Assembly: GCA_016192145.1 (NCBI GenBank)
Contig: JACPUT010000002.1
Coordinates: forward strand, 62,001-126,000
Source: Acidobacteriota bacterium
GTDB taxonomy: Bacteria > Acidobacteriota > Holophagae > Holophagales > Holophagaceae
Length of the DNA stretch: 64,000 nucleotides
Direction: 5' to 3'
The translations under genes and the position numbers were made by a program. The notes beneath the pieces are model-generated. The model made no database searches and was not told where the DNA came from. It was given only the letters and a program-made list of their open reading frames with translations. Shown one piece after another: positions 42,277-51,047 of this stretch; the first letter of the stretch is position 1; each line of letters opens with the position of its first letter.

Positions 42277-42355
42277 GCTCTGGCTGCCGCCGACCCATCC
42301 GATCGCTCCCGCTGGGTCGAGCTCAGCCAGAGCCTAAAGCCCAGAGCCCAGAGCC
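42255..42355. repeat. Iterated-unit palindrome, copy B (GGCTCTG unit)
   Basis: 43-base arms (42255-42297 and 42313-42355) match as reverse complements at about 36 positions, with a 15-base centre. Arms are repeats of GGCTTTG/GGCTCTG ending GCTG...CGACCCA. The left arm is almost the same sequence as copy A. It includes the trmD stop codon and could also end trmD transcription. Confidence 0.85.
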
Positions 42356-42368
42356 CCCCAACGATCCC

Positions 42369-42396
42369 TTGAATTCCAAGGCCATTCCGATACACT
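42369..42396 (+). promoter_or_regulatory. Putative rplS promoter
   Basis: TTGAAT (42369-42374) and TACACT (42391-42396) with a 16-base spacer, each matching four of six consensus bases, 80 bases before the rplS start and just after palindrome copy B. Confidence 0.45.
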
Positions 42397-42475
42397 CATC
42401 CGTTCACCCCGCTTCGGGGCTTCGAGCCATGTCCGCCCACCTGGGTCGTTCGACCGCTGGCCCACAGGAGAATCC

Positions 42476-42826
42476 ATGAACATCATCGATAAGCTGGAGC
42501 AGAGCCTGCTCCGCAAGGACCTTCCCAAGATCGGCCCCGGCGACACCGTGAAGGTGCACGTGAAGGTGCGCGAGGGAGAGAAGGAGCGCATCCAGATCTT
42601 CCAGGGCACCGTCATCGGCATCAAGGGCGGTGGCATGCGCGCCTCCTTCACCGTGCGCAAGATCGCGTCCGGCGTGGGCGTCGAGCGCATCTTCCCCCTG
42701 AACAGCCCCATCGTCGACAAGCTCGAAGTGCTGCGCCACAACAAGGTGCGCCGCGCCAAGCTGTACTTCCTCCGCGCGAAGCTCGGCAAGGCCGGCCGCC
42801 TCAAGGAAATCCGCCAGGACGCCTGA
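42476..42826 (+). CDS. rplS: 50S ribosomal protein L19
   Basis: 116 residues, full-length L19, located at the 30S-50S interface. Family phrases: the [24 protein letters not shown] region, [12 protein letters not shown], and the C-terminal [14 protein letters not shown] lies a few bases before the ATG. Own promoter candidate upstream and a strong hairpin downstream, so probably monocistronic. Confidence 0.97.
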   Translation: MNIIDKLEQSLLRKDLPKIGPGDTVKVHVKVREGEKERIQIFQGTVIGIKGGGMRASFTVRKIASGVGVERIFPLNSPIVDKLEVLRHNKVRRAKLYFLRAKLGKAGRLKEIRQDA

Positions 42827-42845
42827 TCCCACCGTTCAGACGCGA

Positions 42846-42873
42846 AAGAAGGCGCCCCCCGGGGCGCCTTCTT
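42846..42873 (+). terminator. Intrinsic terminator after rplS
   Basis: A perfect 13-bp stem (42846-42858 with 42861-42873) with a very short loop, 19 bases after the stop. Confidence 0.75.
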
Positions 42874-42930
42874 CGTTCAGCCGGCAATTCAGGCATCCTG
42901 GAAGGGCCCCAAGGCCCCATAGGAGTTTCC

Positions 42931-43455
42931 ATGCGCACTTCCCTACTCGCGTTCGCCCTCGCTTCCACCGCGATCATGGCCCAAGACGTCAAGCTGGGTG
43001 TCCAGGCCCAGGCCAACCTGCCCATGGGCGATCTGAAGGACGCCGTGGACAGCAAGGTCGGCGTGGGCGTCGGCGTTCACGCCCAGTTCCCCCTCGGCAA
43101 TGGCATGGCCATCCGGGCTCGTGGGGACTTCAACACCTGGCCCGAGACCGACGTTTTCCCCGCCAAGAACAAGGTCTCCAACCTCAACCTGGGTGGTGAT
43201 TTCCTCTTCTTTGTCGAAGGCAAGGACACCTCGGGCGTCTACTTCCTCGGCGGCCTCTCCATGGTTCGGTGGTCCTACGAAGTGAAGGTCGCCGGCGTGA
43301 AGCGCAACTACGATTCCACCCACCTCGGCCTCTCCATGGGCCTGGGCTACCAGTGGAACAGCACCTTCGGCACCGAAGCCCGCTTCGTGCACAGCAGCCT
43401 GGGAAGCGGCCTCAACGGCGACACCTTCAGCGTGGGCGCCACCCTGAAGTTCTGA
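42931..43455 (+). CDS. Small outer-membrane beta-barrel protein, paralog 1
   Basis: 174 residues. A signal peptide (MRTSLLAFALASTAIMAQ) is followed by alternating hydrophobic strands, a pattern of about eight strands as in OmpA/OmpW-like barrels, and a terminal Phe (VGATLKF) for BAM recognition. Shares the early phrase LKDAVDSKVG and the central FFVEGKDTSGVYF with the next gene. TAGGAG stands before the ATG. Function unknown; probably structural or adhesive. Confidence 0.83.
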   Translation: MRTSLLAFALASTAIMAQDVKLGVQAQANLPMGDLKDAVDSKVGVGVGVHAQFPLGNGMAIRARGDFNTWPETDVFPAKNKVSNLNLGGDFLFFVEGKDTSGVYFLGGLSMVRWSYEVKVAGVKRNYDSTHLGLSMGLGYQWNSTFGTEARFVHSSLGSGLNGDTFSVGATLKF

Positions 43456-43477
43456 GCTCGGATCGACCGTATCGAAT

Positions 43478-43495
43478 GGGGCCCTTCGGGGCCCC
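43478..43495 (+). terminator. Terminator hairpin with UUCG loop
   Basis: A 7-bp G+C stem (43478-43484 with 43489-43495) closed by a TTCG tetraloop and followed by TTT, 23 bases after the barrel gene stop. The remaining ~190 bases to the next gene show nothing I can support. Confidence 0.75.
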
Positions 43496-43691
43496 TTTCC
43501 GTGTTGCAGCATCCGACAGGCGTGTTTCATTCCTGCAACGCCTAAGGTCGCCACCCCATCAGGTCTTGGGAGATCGCGAAGGGGGGGATGCCATGAAACC
43601 CAAGGAACTCTGGTTGCATCGTGTTGCGATATAAACCTTGGCACCTCAAGTGCATAAACAGGTCGGCCCCGGATGGGCCCAAGGAGTTTTC

Positions 43692-44225
43692 ATGAAGCTG
43701 CGTTCCCTCGCCCTCGCCACCCTCGCCCTCGCGGGCAGCGCCCTCGCCGCCCAGGAAGGCCCCCGCTTCGGCGTGCAGGCGACCCTCAACCAGCCCCAGA
43801 GCGATTTGAAGGATGCCGTGGATAGCAAGCTCGGTTTCGGCATCGGCGGCCATGTCTTCGTGGACCTCGGCCAGGGCCATGCCCTGCGCCCGCGCCTCGA
43901 TTACCTGTGGTTCCCCGAATACGACCTCGGAGGCGCCACCCTCAAGGTGAACAACCTCGCCTTGGGTGCGGATTACCTGTACTTCGTGGAAGGCAAGACG
44001 GAAGGTGTCTACTTCACCGCGGGCCTCTCCGCGAACCGTTGGAAGGCGGAAGCCAATGCGGCGGGGTTCGGGAACAGCTCTGAAAGCACCACGAAGCTCG
44101 GCCTCGCCGCGGGCCTGGGCTACCAGTTCAACAAGGCCGTCGGCGCCGAGCTGCGCTACCAGAAGGGCAAGGCCTGGGAAGGCGACTTCGACTTCATCCA
44201 GGCGGGCGTGAGCTTCCGCTTCTAA
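43692..44225 (+). CDS. Small outer-membrane beta-barrel protein, paralog 2
   Basis: 177 residues. AAGGAG before the ATG at 43692; signal peptide MKLRSLALATLALAGSALAA. Mature barrel-like pattern with SDLKDAVDSKLGFGIGG, YFVEGKTEGVYF and GLGYQFNKAVGAE, all paralleled in the preceding gene, ending AGVSFRF with C-terminal Phe. Arose by tandem duplication, now strongly diverged. It has its own upstream region, so the two may be regulated differently. Confidence 0.83.
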   Translation: MKLRSLALATLALAGSALAAQEGPRFGVQATLNQPQSDLKDAVDSKLGFGIGGHVFVDLGQGHALRPRLDYLWFPEYDLGGATLKVNNLALGADYLYFVEGKTEGVYFTAGLSANRWKAEANAAGFGNSSESTTKLGLAAGLGYQFNKAVGAELRYQKGKAWEGDFDFIQAGVSFRF

Positions 44226-44238
44226 ATCTTTTCACCCC

Positions 44239-44274
44239 TAACCAAACGGGCCGCATTCGCGGCCCGTTTGGTTA
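44239..44274. terminator. Bidirectional terminator between barrel gene and ubiD
   Basis: A perfect 16-bp stem (44239-44254 with 44259-44274) with a 4-base loop. It lies between convergent genes and its right edge contains the ubiD stop codon, so it serves both transcripts. Confidence 0.8.
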
Positions 44275-45741
44275 GAAACCGTACTCCTTCCACCGCCGCT
44301 CGATGCGCCCGAGGACCTCGTCGGGGAAGGTGAGATCCCGCGGCCACTCCCGCTTGTAGTCGTCGAAGGGCTTGTTCTTGCGGGTGGCGTCGATGCCCAC
44401 CTTGCTGCCGAAGGCGAAGCGGTCGGAAGCATGATCCAGAACATCGAGGGGGCCGTCGGTGAAAAGCATGTCGCGGCGGGGATCCACGTTGGAGGTGATG
44501 CGGAAGAGCACTTCCCTCAGATCGTGGGGATCGATGTCCTCGTCCACCACGACGACGCACTTGGTGAACATGATCTGGCCCGTGCCCCAGATGGCGCTCA
44601 TCACCTTTTGCGCGTGGCCGGGGTATTCCTTCCTCATGGAGACGATGACGAGGTTGTGGAAGGCCCCGGCGGCGGGGAGGTGCATGTCCCGCACTTCGGG
44701 CAGCACCATGCGGAGCAGCGGCAGGAAGATGCGTTCCGTGGCGTAGCCCAGCCACTCGTCCTCCTGGGGGGGACGCCCCACGATGGTGGCGGGGAAGATG
44801 GGTTCCTTCTTCATCGTGATGGCCGTGACGTGAAGCACCGGATAGTCGTCGGCGAGGCTGTAATAGCCCGTGTGGTCGCCGAAGGGGCCCTCGCGGCGCA
44901 GCTCGCCGGGGTTCACGTAGCCCTCGATGACGAGCTCGGAGTCCGCGGGCACTTCCAGGTCATTCGTCACGCACTTCACCATCTCGATGCCCGAGCCCCG
45001 GAGGAAGCCCGCGAACATCACCTCGCTGATGAAGGGGGGCAGGGGGGCCGTGGCGCAGTAGGTGAGGTTGGGATCGCCGCCGAAGCTCACAGCCACGGGC
45101 ATCTTCTCGTCCTTGCCATAGCCGTGGCGGTTGCGGGCGCCGTCGTGGTGGAGCTGCGTGTGGAAGCCCAGCGTCGTGTCGTCGTAGACCTGCAGGCGGT
45201 AGAGGCCCATGTTGCGGTGGCCCGTCTCCGCGTTGCGGGTGTGGCTCATGCCCAAGGTGATGAAGGGGCCGCCATCCTCGGGCCAGGTGGTGAGCACGGG
45301 CAGTTCCGTGAGCTTGATCTGATCGCCCGTGAGCACCACCTCCTGGCAGGCGCCCTTCTTCACCGTCTTGGGCATCCAGTTGCCCACCTCGGCGAGCATG
45401 GGCAGCTTGGCGAGCTTGTCAAAGAACCCGAGGCCCGGCTTGGGCATGGCCTCCTTGATGAGGCCCTCGATGCGATCGGCCACGGCGTCGATGCCCCGGG
45501 CCTCCTGCTCCACCCCCAGGGCCATGGCCATGCGGCGCTTGGACCCATAGGCGTTCATGAGCACCGGCATGCGGTGGCCCTTCACATGCTCGAAGAGGAG
45601 GGCCTTGCCGCCCCCGGGCTCCTTGGAAACCCGGTCGGCGATGGCGCCCATTTCCAGATGGGGATCCACCTCCACCTTCACCCGGTGGAGCTCTCCGGCG
45701 GATTCGAGCTGCTTGAGGAAGGCGCGGAGGTCGTGGGCCAT
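44272..45741 (-). CDS. ubiD: UbiD-family prenylated-FMN-dependent decarboxylase
   Basis: 489 residues, close to the E. coli UbiD length. LVIEGYVNPGELRREGPFGDHTGYYS holds the conserved Glu/Arg/Glu region of the active site. The N-terminal domain (DLRAFLKQLESAGELHRV) and the middle segment MGLYRLQVYDDTTLGFH match the family. It decarboxylates an aromatic acid, in this lineage probably in menaquinone synthesis or aromatic metabolism; requires prenyl-FMN from UbiX, which is not in the window. ATG at 45741. Divergent from the histidine kinase gene with 78 bases between. Confidence 0.92.
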   Translation of the reverse strand: MAHDLRAFLKQLESAGELHRVKVEVDPHLEMGAIADRVSKEPGGGKALLFEHVKGHRMPVLMNAYGSKRRMAMALGVEQEARGIDAVADRIEGLIKEAMPKPGLGFFDKLAKLPMLAEVGNWMPKTVKKGACQEVVLTGDQIKLTELPVLTTWPEDGGPFITLGMSHTRNAETGHRNMGLYRLQVYDDTTLGFHTQLHHDGARNRHGYGKDEKMPVAVSFGGDPNLTYCATAPLPPFISEVMFAGFLRGSGIEMVKCVTNDLEVPADSELVIEGYVNPGELRREGPFGDHTGYYSLADDYPVLHVTAITMKKEPIFPATIVGRPPQEDEWLGYATERIFLPLLRMVLPEVRDMHLPAAGAFHNLVIVSMRKEYPGHAQKVMSAIWGTGQIMFTKCVVVVDEDIDPHDLREVLFRITSNVDPRRDMLFTDGPLDVLDHASDRFAFGSKVGIDATRKNKPFDDYKREWPRDLTFPDEVLGRIERRWKEYGF

Positions 45742-45819
45742 AGCCTCTAGTTTGCCATCCCCCACCCTTCGTCGGCTTTTCCTGGCCTGGACAGCGGGGA
45801 GCGCCCCATCCTGGGGGGC

Positions 45820-46782
45820 ATGACCCGGCTCTGGACGCTCCTCCCCCGCACCCTGCTCATGGGCCTGGGCCTGGGGACCCTCCTGTGGGCCGTGAAATTG
45901 TCGGGCGACTTCCGGGTCTCCGTGACCATCTGCACCATCTTCGCCGTGGTCATGTGGTGCGGCTTCGAGCTGTTCCATGGCTGGTACCAGCCCCGGCCGG
46001 GCCGCCCCCCGGAGCGGGAGGCCCTGCGATCCATGGGGGTCGTCAGCTTGATGTACACGGTCATGCTGGCCCTTTGCGTGGGGCTCATCCGGCTGACGAC
46101 GGGGGTCGACCTGCTCATCCACCCCGCCGTGGCGGCCATGACCTTCGCCATCGGCTTCGCCATCACCAACTTCATGATGGCCAAGCACGCCCTCGTGCAC
46201 GTGCTGGAGGCGGAGGGCGCGCGGGCCCAGGCCGAGGCCCGGGCGGGCCTGCTGGCCCTGCAGGCCCAGCTGCAGCCCCACACCCTCTTCAACGCCCTCA
46301 ACACCATCGCCGCCCTCATCCCCGAGGAGCCCGCCAAGGCCGAGGCCGCCACGGAGGCCCTCTCCCGCCTCCTGCGGCGCATCATGAGCGCCCTGGAGCA
46401 GGAGCGCTGGACCCTGGCCGAGGAGTTTTCCGTGTTGGAGGATCTCCTGGCCCTGGAGCGACTGCGCTTCGGCGCCCGCCTGGACACGAAGCTGGAGCTG
46501 GCCCCGGAGGATGCTGGGCGCGAAGTCCCTCCCCTGCTGCTGCTGCCCCTCGTGGAAAACGCCCTCAAACACGGCTTCCGGCCCAAGGTGGGCACCTGCC
46601 ACCTCCGCGTGGACGCTACGGGAGGGCGGGTGCGCATCGCGGACGATGGTGTGGGCCGGGATCCGGCGGCCCCGGAGGGCCTCGGCGTCCGCACGGTGCG
46701 GGAACGCCTGGAGGCGCTGGGGGGCAGGTTGGCCTGGCCCGAAACCGGTGTCGGGTGCGCCGTGGAGGTCACGCTTCCATGA
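45820..46782 (+). CDS. LytS/YehU-type sensor histidine kinase
   Basis: 320 residues. Four predicted membrane helices in the first ~125 residues, a short helical linker, then a His_kinase domain with the phosphorylated His in QPHTLFNALNTI (H154; family usual is NPHFLFN, so Phe is replaced by Thr here) and an ATPase part with PLVENALKHGF and a short DDGVG. No periplasmic sensor domain. Overlaps the LytTR regulator gene by four bases (ATGA), its certain partner. Confidence 0.93.
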   Translation: MTRLWTLLPRTLLMGLGLGTLLWAVKLSGDFRVSVTICTIFAVVMWCGFELFHGWYQPRPGRPPEREALRSMGVVSLMYTVMLALCVGLIRLTTGVDLLIHPAVAAMTFAIGFAITNFMMAKHALVHVLEAEGARAQAEARAGLLALQAQLQPHTLFNALNTIAALIPEEPAKAEAATEALSRLLRRIMSALEQERWTLAEEFSVLEDLLALERLRFGARLDTKLELAPEDAGREVPPLLLLPLVENALKHGFRPKVGTCHLRVDATGGRVRIADDGVGRDPAAPEGLGVRTVRERLEALGGRLAWPETGVGCAVEVTLP

Positions 46783-47525
46783 AGACCTACGCCCTGGTTG
46801 AAGACGAGCCCCCGGCCCGGGCGCGGCTCAAGCGCCTGGTGCAGGAGCTGGCGCCGGCGGCCACCTGCCTCTTCGAGGCGGCGGACGGTCTGGAAGCCAT
46901 GGCCTGCCTGCGCTCCCGGAAGCCGGATCTCCTCTTCCTCGATATCGAATTTCCGCCGGAGGGGGCCTTCGGCCTGTTGCGGAAGGCCAAGGCGGAAGGC
47001 CTGGCGTTGCCGCCCATCGCCTTCGTGACGGCCTTCGACCGCTACGCGGTGGAAGCCTTCCGCTGGGCCGCCTGCGACTACCTCATGAAGCCCGTGGCGC
47101 GGGAGCAGCTGCAGGAGACGCTGGCGCGCATTCAACCTCCCGCTCTCGACCCCGCGCCCCTGCTCTCGGCCCTGGAGGCCGTGCAGGGGAACCGCGTGCC
47201 CGAGCGCTTCACGGTGCTCGTGAAGGGGCGCCTGCGGGTGCTCGCCTGGGCGGACGTGACGCACCTGCGCACGGAGAACCGCCTCCTCTTCGTCCACACC
47301 GCCGAAGGGCGCTTCGTGCTGGATCGCACGCTGGATGAACTGGAGGCCCTGCTGGTCACGCGCTTCCAGCGCACGCACCGCTCGGCCATGGTGGCCCTGG
47401 ACGCGGTGAAGGAGCTGGAAGTGGAAGCGGGCGGCTTCGGCGAGCTGGCCCTCAAGGATGGATCGCGCATTCCCGTGAGCCGGGATCGCATGGCGGAAGT
47501 GCGGCGGCGGCTCGGAAAGCGCTGA
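46779..47525 (+). CDS. LytTR-family response regulator
   Basis: 248 residues. Receiver with acidic E8-D9, phosphorylated D55 in LFLDIEFPPEGAFG (a variant of the usual DIxMP) and K104 in YLMKPV. A LytTR DNA-binding domain occupies residues about 140-245 (RFTVLVKGRLRVLAWADVTHLRTENRLLFVHT, FQRTHRSAMVAL). Binds direct repeats upstream of targets; the TPR-like and receptor genes just downstream are likely targets by position. Coupled to the kinase. Confidence 0.94.
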   Translation: MKTYALVEDEPPARARLKRLVQELAPAATCLFEAADGLEAMACLRSRKPDLLFLDIEFPPEGAFGLLRKAKAEGLALPPIAFVTAFDRYAVEAFRWAACDYLMKPVAREQLQETLARIQPPALDPAPLLSALEAVQGNRVPERFTVLVKGRLRVLAWADVTHLRTENRLLFVHTAEGRFVLDRTLDELEALLVTRFQRTHRSAMVALDAVKELEVEAGGFGELALKDGSRIPVSRDRMAEVRRRLGKR

Positions 47526-47629
47526 CGGCCCTTCGTCGCTTCCCCGCCGCCTTTCGTGCGTCGAGCCCGCCCCGCGCAAGTGCCGGATCCAACCCTGGGT
47601 TCAGCGCCTGACTGCGCTGGAGCCCTCCG

Positions 47630-48370
47630 ATGCGACACTTCGTCCTCTTCTCCCTCTTGACCCTCAGCCTCGCCGCCCAGGAGGTCCCCTCGGCGCCGGT
47701 GGCCGCCGCCGCGCCGGCTCCGACCTTGGCCCGGCGGGCCCAGGCCCTGCCACGCCTCTCCACCGAGGCCGTGCGCCAGCTCCAGGGTGAGCTGGCCCTC
47801 GCCACGGAGCCGGGCAAGGCCTATGCGGAATCCCTGGCGGCCTACACGCTGGTGAGCCACACGCGGGGGCAGGACGCCAAGGGCGCCGAGGCCCTGCTGG
47901 ATCGCACCCTCGCGAGCCTGAAGCCCCGCCGGGATGCGGAGAGCCTCGCCCTTCACGCCGCCTGCCTCGGATTGAAGATGGGTTTCTCCCCCAGCTCCGG
48001 CATGGTGCTCGGGCCCCGGGCCGCGGGCCTGCTGGCGGAGGCCCGCGAGCTGGCCCCGGCCAATCCCCGGGTGCTCACCTTCCAGGGCATCAACCTCCTG
48101 CACACGCCCGCCTTCTTCGGCGGCGGCGCCAAGGCGGCCCTGCCCGTGCTGCAGGCGGCGGTGAAGGCCGCCCAGGCCGAAGTCGCGCCCACGGATCCCT
48201 GGGCCCCCACCTGGGGCCGGGCCGAGAGCCTCGCCTGGCTGGCCATGGCGGAGATCGAGGCTGGTGAGCTGGCATCCGCGAAGGCCCACGTGGACCAGTC
48301 CCTGGCCGTGGATCCCACCTATGGCTTCGTGCGCGCCGTCGTGGCGCCCCGGCTGAAGGGCGCCCAGTGA
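47630..48370 (+). CDS. Exported TPR-like protein of unknown function
   Basis: 246 residues. Signal peptide MRHFVLFSLLTLSLAAQ with cut near AAQEV, an Ala/Pro linker, then helical pairs consistent with TPR-like repeats (AYAESLAAYTLVSHTRG, AESLALHAACLGLKMG, AESLAWLAMAEIEAGELASAKAHVDQSLAVDP). A FFGGGAKAALPVLQAAV phrase is common in periplasmic TPR proteins. Overlaps the receptor gene by four bases (GTGA), so it is probably a periplasmic partner of that receptor. The 104-base gap after the regulator gene may hold its own promoter; I see none clearly. Confidence 0.82.
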   Translation: MRHFVLFSLLTLSLAAQEVPSAPVAAAAPAPTLARRAQALPRLSTEAVRQLQGELALATEPGKAYAESLAAYTLVSHTRGQDAKGAEALLDRTLASLKPRRDAESLALHAACLGLKMGFSPSSGMVLGPRAAGLLAEARELAPANPRVLTFQGINLLHTPAFFGGGAKAALPVLQAAVKAAQAEVAPTDPWAPTWGRAESLAWLAMAEIEAGELASAKAHVDQSLAVDPTYGFVRAVVAPRLKGAQ

Positions 48371-50484
48371 TCCATGCGGCGCTCATCCAGGCGGCCCTGG
48401 AGCTCTCCGGTGTCGTGCTTGGCCCGGGCAATCGCCCCGTGGCCGGGGCCGTGGTGGAGGGCGGTGGCCGCTCCGTGAAGACGGATGCGGCGGGCCGCTT
48501 CCGCTTCGTTGCCGGCGAGCCCCTTCAACTGCGCATCAGCACCCCGGGGCTGGAGCCGCAGACACGGCAGGCCCACCCGGGCCAGTCCCTCGTGGTGCTG
48601 CTCCAGCCCCAGGCCATGGCCGTGGTGGAGGTGACCGAAGGCAGCGGCTACACGAGCCAGGAAGGCGCCACCTCCTCCCTCTCCCGCATGGACATCTACA
48701 CCACGCCTGGCGCCGCGGCGGACGTCTTCCAGGCGGTGAAGGGCCTGCCCGGCGTGAGCAACGCCTCCGAGGGCGCGGAGCTCTTCGTGCGCGGGGGCAA
48801 GCCCGATGAGGTGGGCATCTTCCTCAACGGGGGCCGCCTGGCCCGGCCCTTCCACCACCCCAGCACCCAGGGCGGCATCTTCTCCGCCGTGGATACGGCC
48901 CTCGTGACCAAGGTGGGCTTCGTGCCGGGCGGCTTCTCGGCCCGCTATGGCGATGCGCTGTCCGCGGTGCTGGACCTCTCCACGGAAGTCGAGGAGCCCC
49001 GCACCGGCGGCAGCCTGCTGCTGGCCATTCCCACCCAGGGCCTCATGGCGGAAGCGAAGGTGGCGGGCGCGGCCCTGCGGGGGTCCGTGCGCCGGGCCTC
49101 CCCGGAGCTGCTGGACAGGTGGTATGGCCTCGCGCCCTCCTTCGAAGAGAGCCCCGAAAACCTGGACGCGCAGGTGGGCTGGCAGCAGGACCTGGGCCCC
49201 GGCCGCTTGCAGCTCACGGCCCTGGGTTCCAGGAGCCACCTGGGCGTGGACACGCGCATCGGCAACCAGATGGGCACCTACCTCAACCAAAGCCACAGTG
49301 CCTACGGCGCGGCCCAGTGGCGCCAGGCCCTGGGCGACTCGGGCTCCCTGCTGCTGGTGGCCTCCCGCAACGCCTTCGCCCAGGCCTGGAGCTTTGGAGG
49401 GTGGGGCATCGATGCCCACGAAGCCACGGATCACGGCCGAGTGGAGGTCACCCAGGTCCTGGGCCCCGCGCACACCCTGGAGGGAGGCTTGGAGGCCACG
49501 CGCCTCCATCGCACGCCAGAGGGGCGGGTGCCCTTCGACCTCGCCAACTGGAACCCGGGGGCCCCGGCCCGCACCTTCGCCTACGCCTTCGAGGGGCGCC
49601 GGGAGGGGGCCTACCTCACGTGGCGTTGGCAGCTGGCCCCGGCCTGGGGCTTCTCCCTGGGGGGCCGAAGGGACCGCTACCGCCTTCCGGATGAGATCAC
49701 CCGGGATCTGCGGGGGACGCTCAGCTACCTCCTGCAGGAGGGGGTGACCCTCCGGGCCAGCTGGGGCACCTTCCACCAGGCCCCCGGCCCCGAGCAGCTG
49801 GATCCCTACGCCGGGAACCCGGAGCTGAAGGTGCAGCGGGCCACCCACGCCCTCCTTTCCTTGGATGCGGCCTGGAAGGGAACCGCGGACTGGAACCTGC
49901 GGGTGGAACTCTACCGGAAGGACTACGACCGCCTCGTGGTGGAGGACCCCGCCCTTCGCTACCTTTCCTCGGGCAGGGGCTACGCCCGAGGCCTGGACCT
50001 CTTCCTCAAGGCCCGGCGGGGAACTTGGCGGGGTTGGGTGGGCTACGGGTACCTGGACACCCGACGCAAGGAGGGCAAGCAGTTCGACCTGGGACCCGTT
50101 CCCACCAGCGTGCCCCACAACCTCACGGCCGTCGCCCAATGGAATCCCCAGCCTGGATGGGAGTGGGCCATCTCCTGGCGCTACGCCACCGGAGCCCCCA
50201 TCACCCCCATCCTGGGCGGCACGCCCAATGGCAGCACCTTCGACCCCATCGAGGGGCCCCGCTACGGGGACCGCCTCCCCCTGTACCACCGGGCCGACCT
50301 GCGGCTAACCCGGCTCCTGGCCTGGAAGGGGCTCCGCATCGCGGCCTTCGCCGAGGTCATGAACCTCCTGGACCGCCACAACGCCTCCGCCTACAGCTAC
50401 AGCGCGGATTTCAGCCGCCGCAGCCCCGAGGAGAGCTATTTCAGCCGCCGGATCCTCGTGGCGGGGGCGAGTCTGAGCTGGTGA
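48367..50484 (+). CDS. TonB-dependent receptor with regulatory-like N-domain
   Basis: 705 residues from a GTG start that overlaps the upstream stop. A short hydrophobic leader (IHAALIQAALELSG) is followed by a carboxypeptidase-like domain (GVVLGPGNRPVAGAVVEGGG...TDAAGRFRF), a plug (GAAADVFQAVKGLPGVSN, ELFVRGGKPDEVGIFLNGGRL, RYGDALSAVLDL) and a barrel ending ILVAGASLSW. The terminal Trp is an accepted aromatic BAM signal. The leader is weak for a signal peptide, so the true start may differ. Fourth gene of a two-component/TPR/receptor cluster, suggesting regulated uptake of one nutrient. Confidence 0.92.
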   Translation: MIHAALIQAALELSGVVLGPGNRPVAGAVVEGGGRSVKTDAAGRFRFVAGEPLQLRISTPGLEPQTRQAHPGQSLVVLLQPQAMAVVEVTEGSGYTSQEGATSSLSRMDIYTTPGAAADVFQAVKGLPGVSNASEGAELFVRGGKPDEVGIFLNGGRLARPFHHPSTQGGIFSAVDTALVTKVGFVPGGFSARYGDALSAVLDLSTEVEEPRTGGSLLLAIPTQGLMAEAKVAGAALRGSVRRASPELLDRWYGLAPSFEESPENLDAQVGWQQDLGPGRLQLTALGSRSHLGVDTRIGNQMGTYLNQSHSAYGAAQWRQALGDSGSLLLVASRNAFAQAWSFGGWGIDAHEATDHGRVEVTQVLGPAHTLEGGLEATRLHRTPEGRVPFDLANWNPGAPARTFAYAFEGRREGAYLTWRWQLAPAWGFSLGGRRDRYRLPDEITRDLRGTLSYLLQEGVTLRASWGTFHQAPGPEQLDPYAGNPELKVQRATHALLSLDAAWKGTADWNLRVELYRKDYDRLVVEDPALRYLSSGRGYARGLDLFLKARRGTWRGWVGYGYLDTRRKEGKQFDLGPVPTSVPHNLTAVAQWNPQPGWEWAISWRYATGAPITPILGGTPNGSTFDPIEGPRYGDRLPLYHRADLRLTRLLAWKGLRIAAFAEVMNLLDRHNASAYSYSADFSRRSPEESYFSRRILVAGASLSW

Positions 50485-50496
50485 TGGGGGCGCAAA

Positions 50497-50596
50497 GGTC
50501 CCTGGTCCTTAGTCCTTGGTCCCTAGCTGGCTCCGACCCACCCGATGGGTCGGAATCTGGCTTTTGCCAAGGACCAGGGACCAGGGACCAAGGACC
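50497..50596. repeat. Iterated-unit palindrome, copy C (GGTCCTT unit)
   Basis: The outer arms (about 50497-50525 and 50568-50596) are repeats of GGTCCTT/GGTCCCT and their reverse complements. The centre is a tight palindrome, CCGACCCA-CCCGA-TGGGTCGG (about 50533-50553). Its outer unit differs from copies A, B and D, but the GACCC...GGGTC core is shared, and the inner right side GGGTCGGAATC is identical to copy D. It starts 12 bases after the receptor gene stop. Confidence 0.8.
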
Positions 50597-50722
50597 CAAT
50601 CCACGATTTGCCCTTGAACCACCTGCCATCCCGTGGCAATCTGATCGACCTTGCTGGCTCCGGGCCTTGAAGTGCATCCCCCTGGGATCGCCGCCCGTCA
50701 CCGCTCAACTTCAGAGGCAATC

Positions 50723-51034
50723 ATGTACGCAGTCATTCAGACCGGTGGCAAGCAGTACCGCGTGTCCGAGGGCGATATCCTCCGCGTGGAGACGCTCGAA
50801 GCCGACATCAAGGCGAAGGTGACCTTCGACCAGGTGCTCTTCGTGGACAAGAACGGCGATCTGCTCGTGGGCCAGCCCACCGTGAAGGGCGCCACCGTCG
50901 AGGCCGAGGTCGTCACCCACGATCGCGCCAAGAAGGTGCTCATCTTCAAGAAGCGCCGCACCACCACCTATCAGCGCACCCAGGGCCACCGTCAGGGGTT
51001 CACGGAAGTGCGCATCAAGAGCATCAAGGCTTAA
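50723..51034 (+). CDS. rplU: 50S ribosomal protein L21
   Basis: 103 residues, full length. Begins MYAVIQTGGKQYRV and contains VTFDQVLFVDK and the C-terminal HRQGFTEVRIKSI. First gene of the rplU-rpmA-obgE cluster, 13 bases before rpmA. About 125 bases between copy C and the ATG form its leader; no clear promoter or known leader element is visible there. Confidence 0.97.
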   Translation: MYAVIQTGGKQYRVSEGDILRVETLEADIKAKVTFDQVLFVDKNGDLLVGQPTVKGATVEAEVVTHDRAKKVLIFKKRRTTTYQRTQGHRQGFTEVRIKSIKA

Positions 51035-51047
51035 GGAGAGGTGACCC

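Noticed and set aside
43502-43691. Regulatory element between the two barrel genes
   Set aside because: A weak inverted pair (GTTGCAG...CTGCAAC) and a TATAAA are visible but there is no matching -35 box or repeat, so no feature is claimed.
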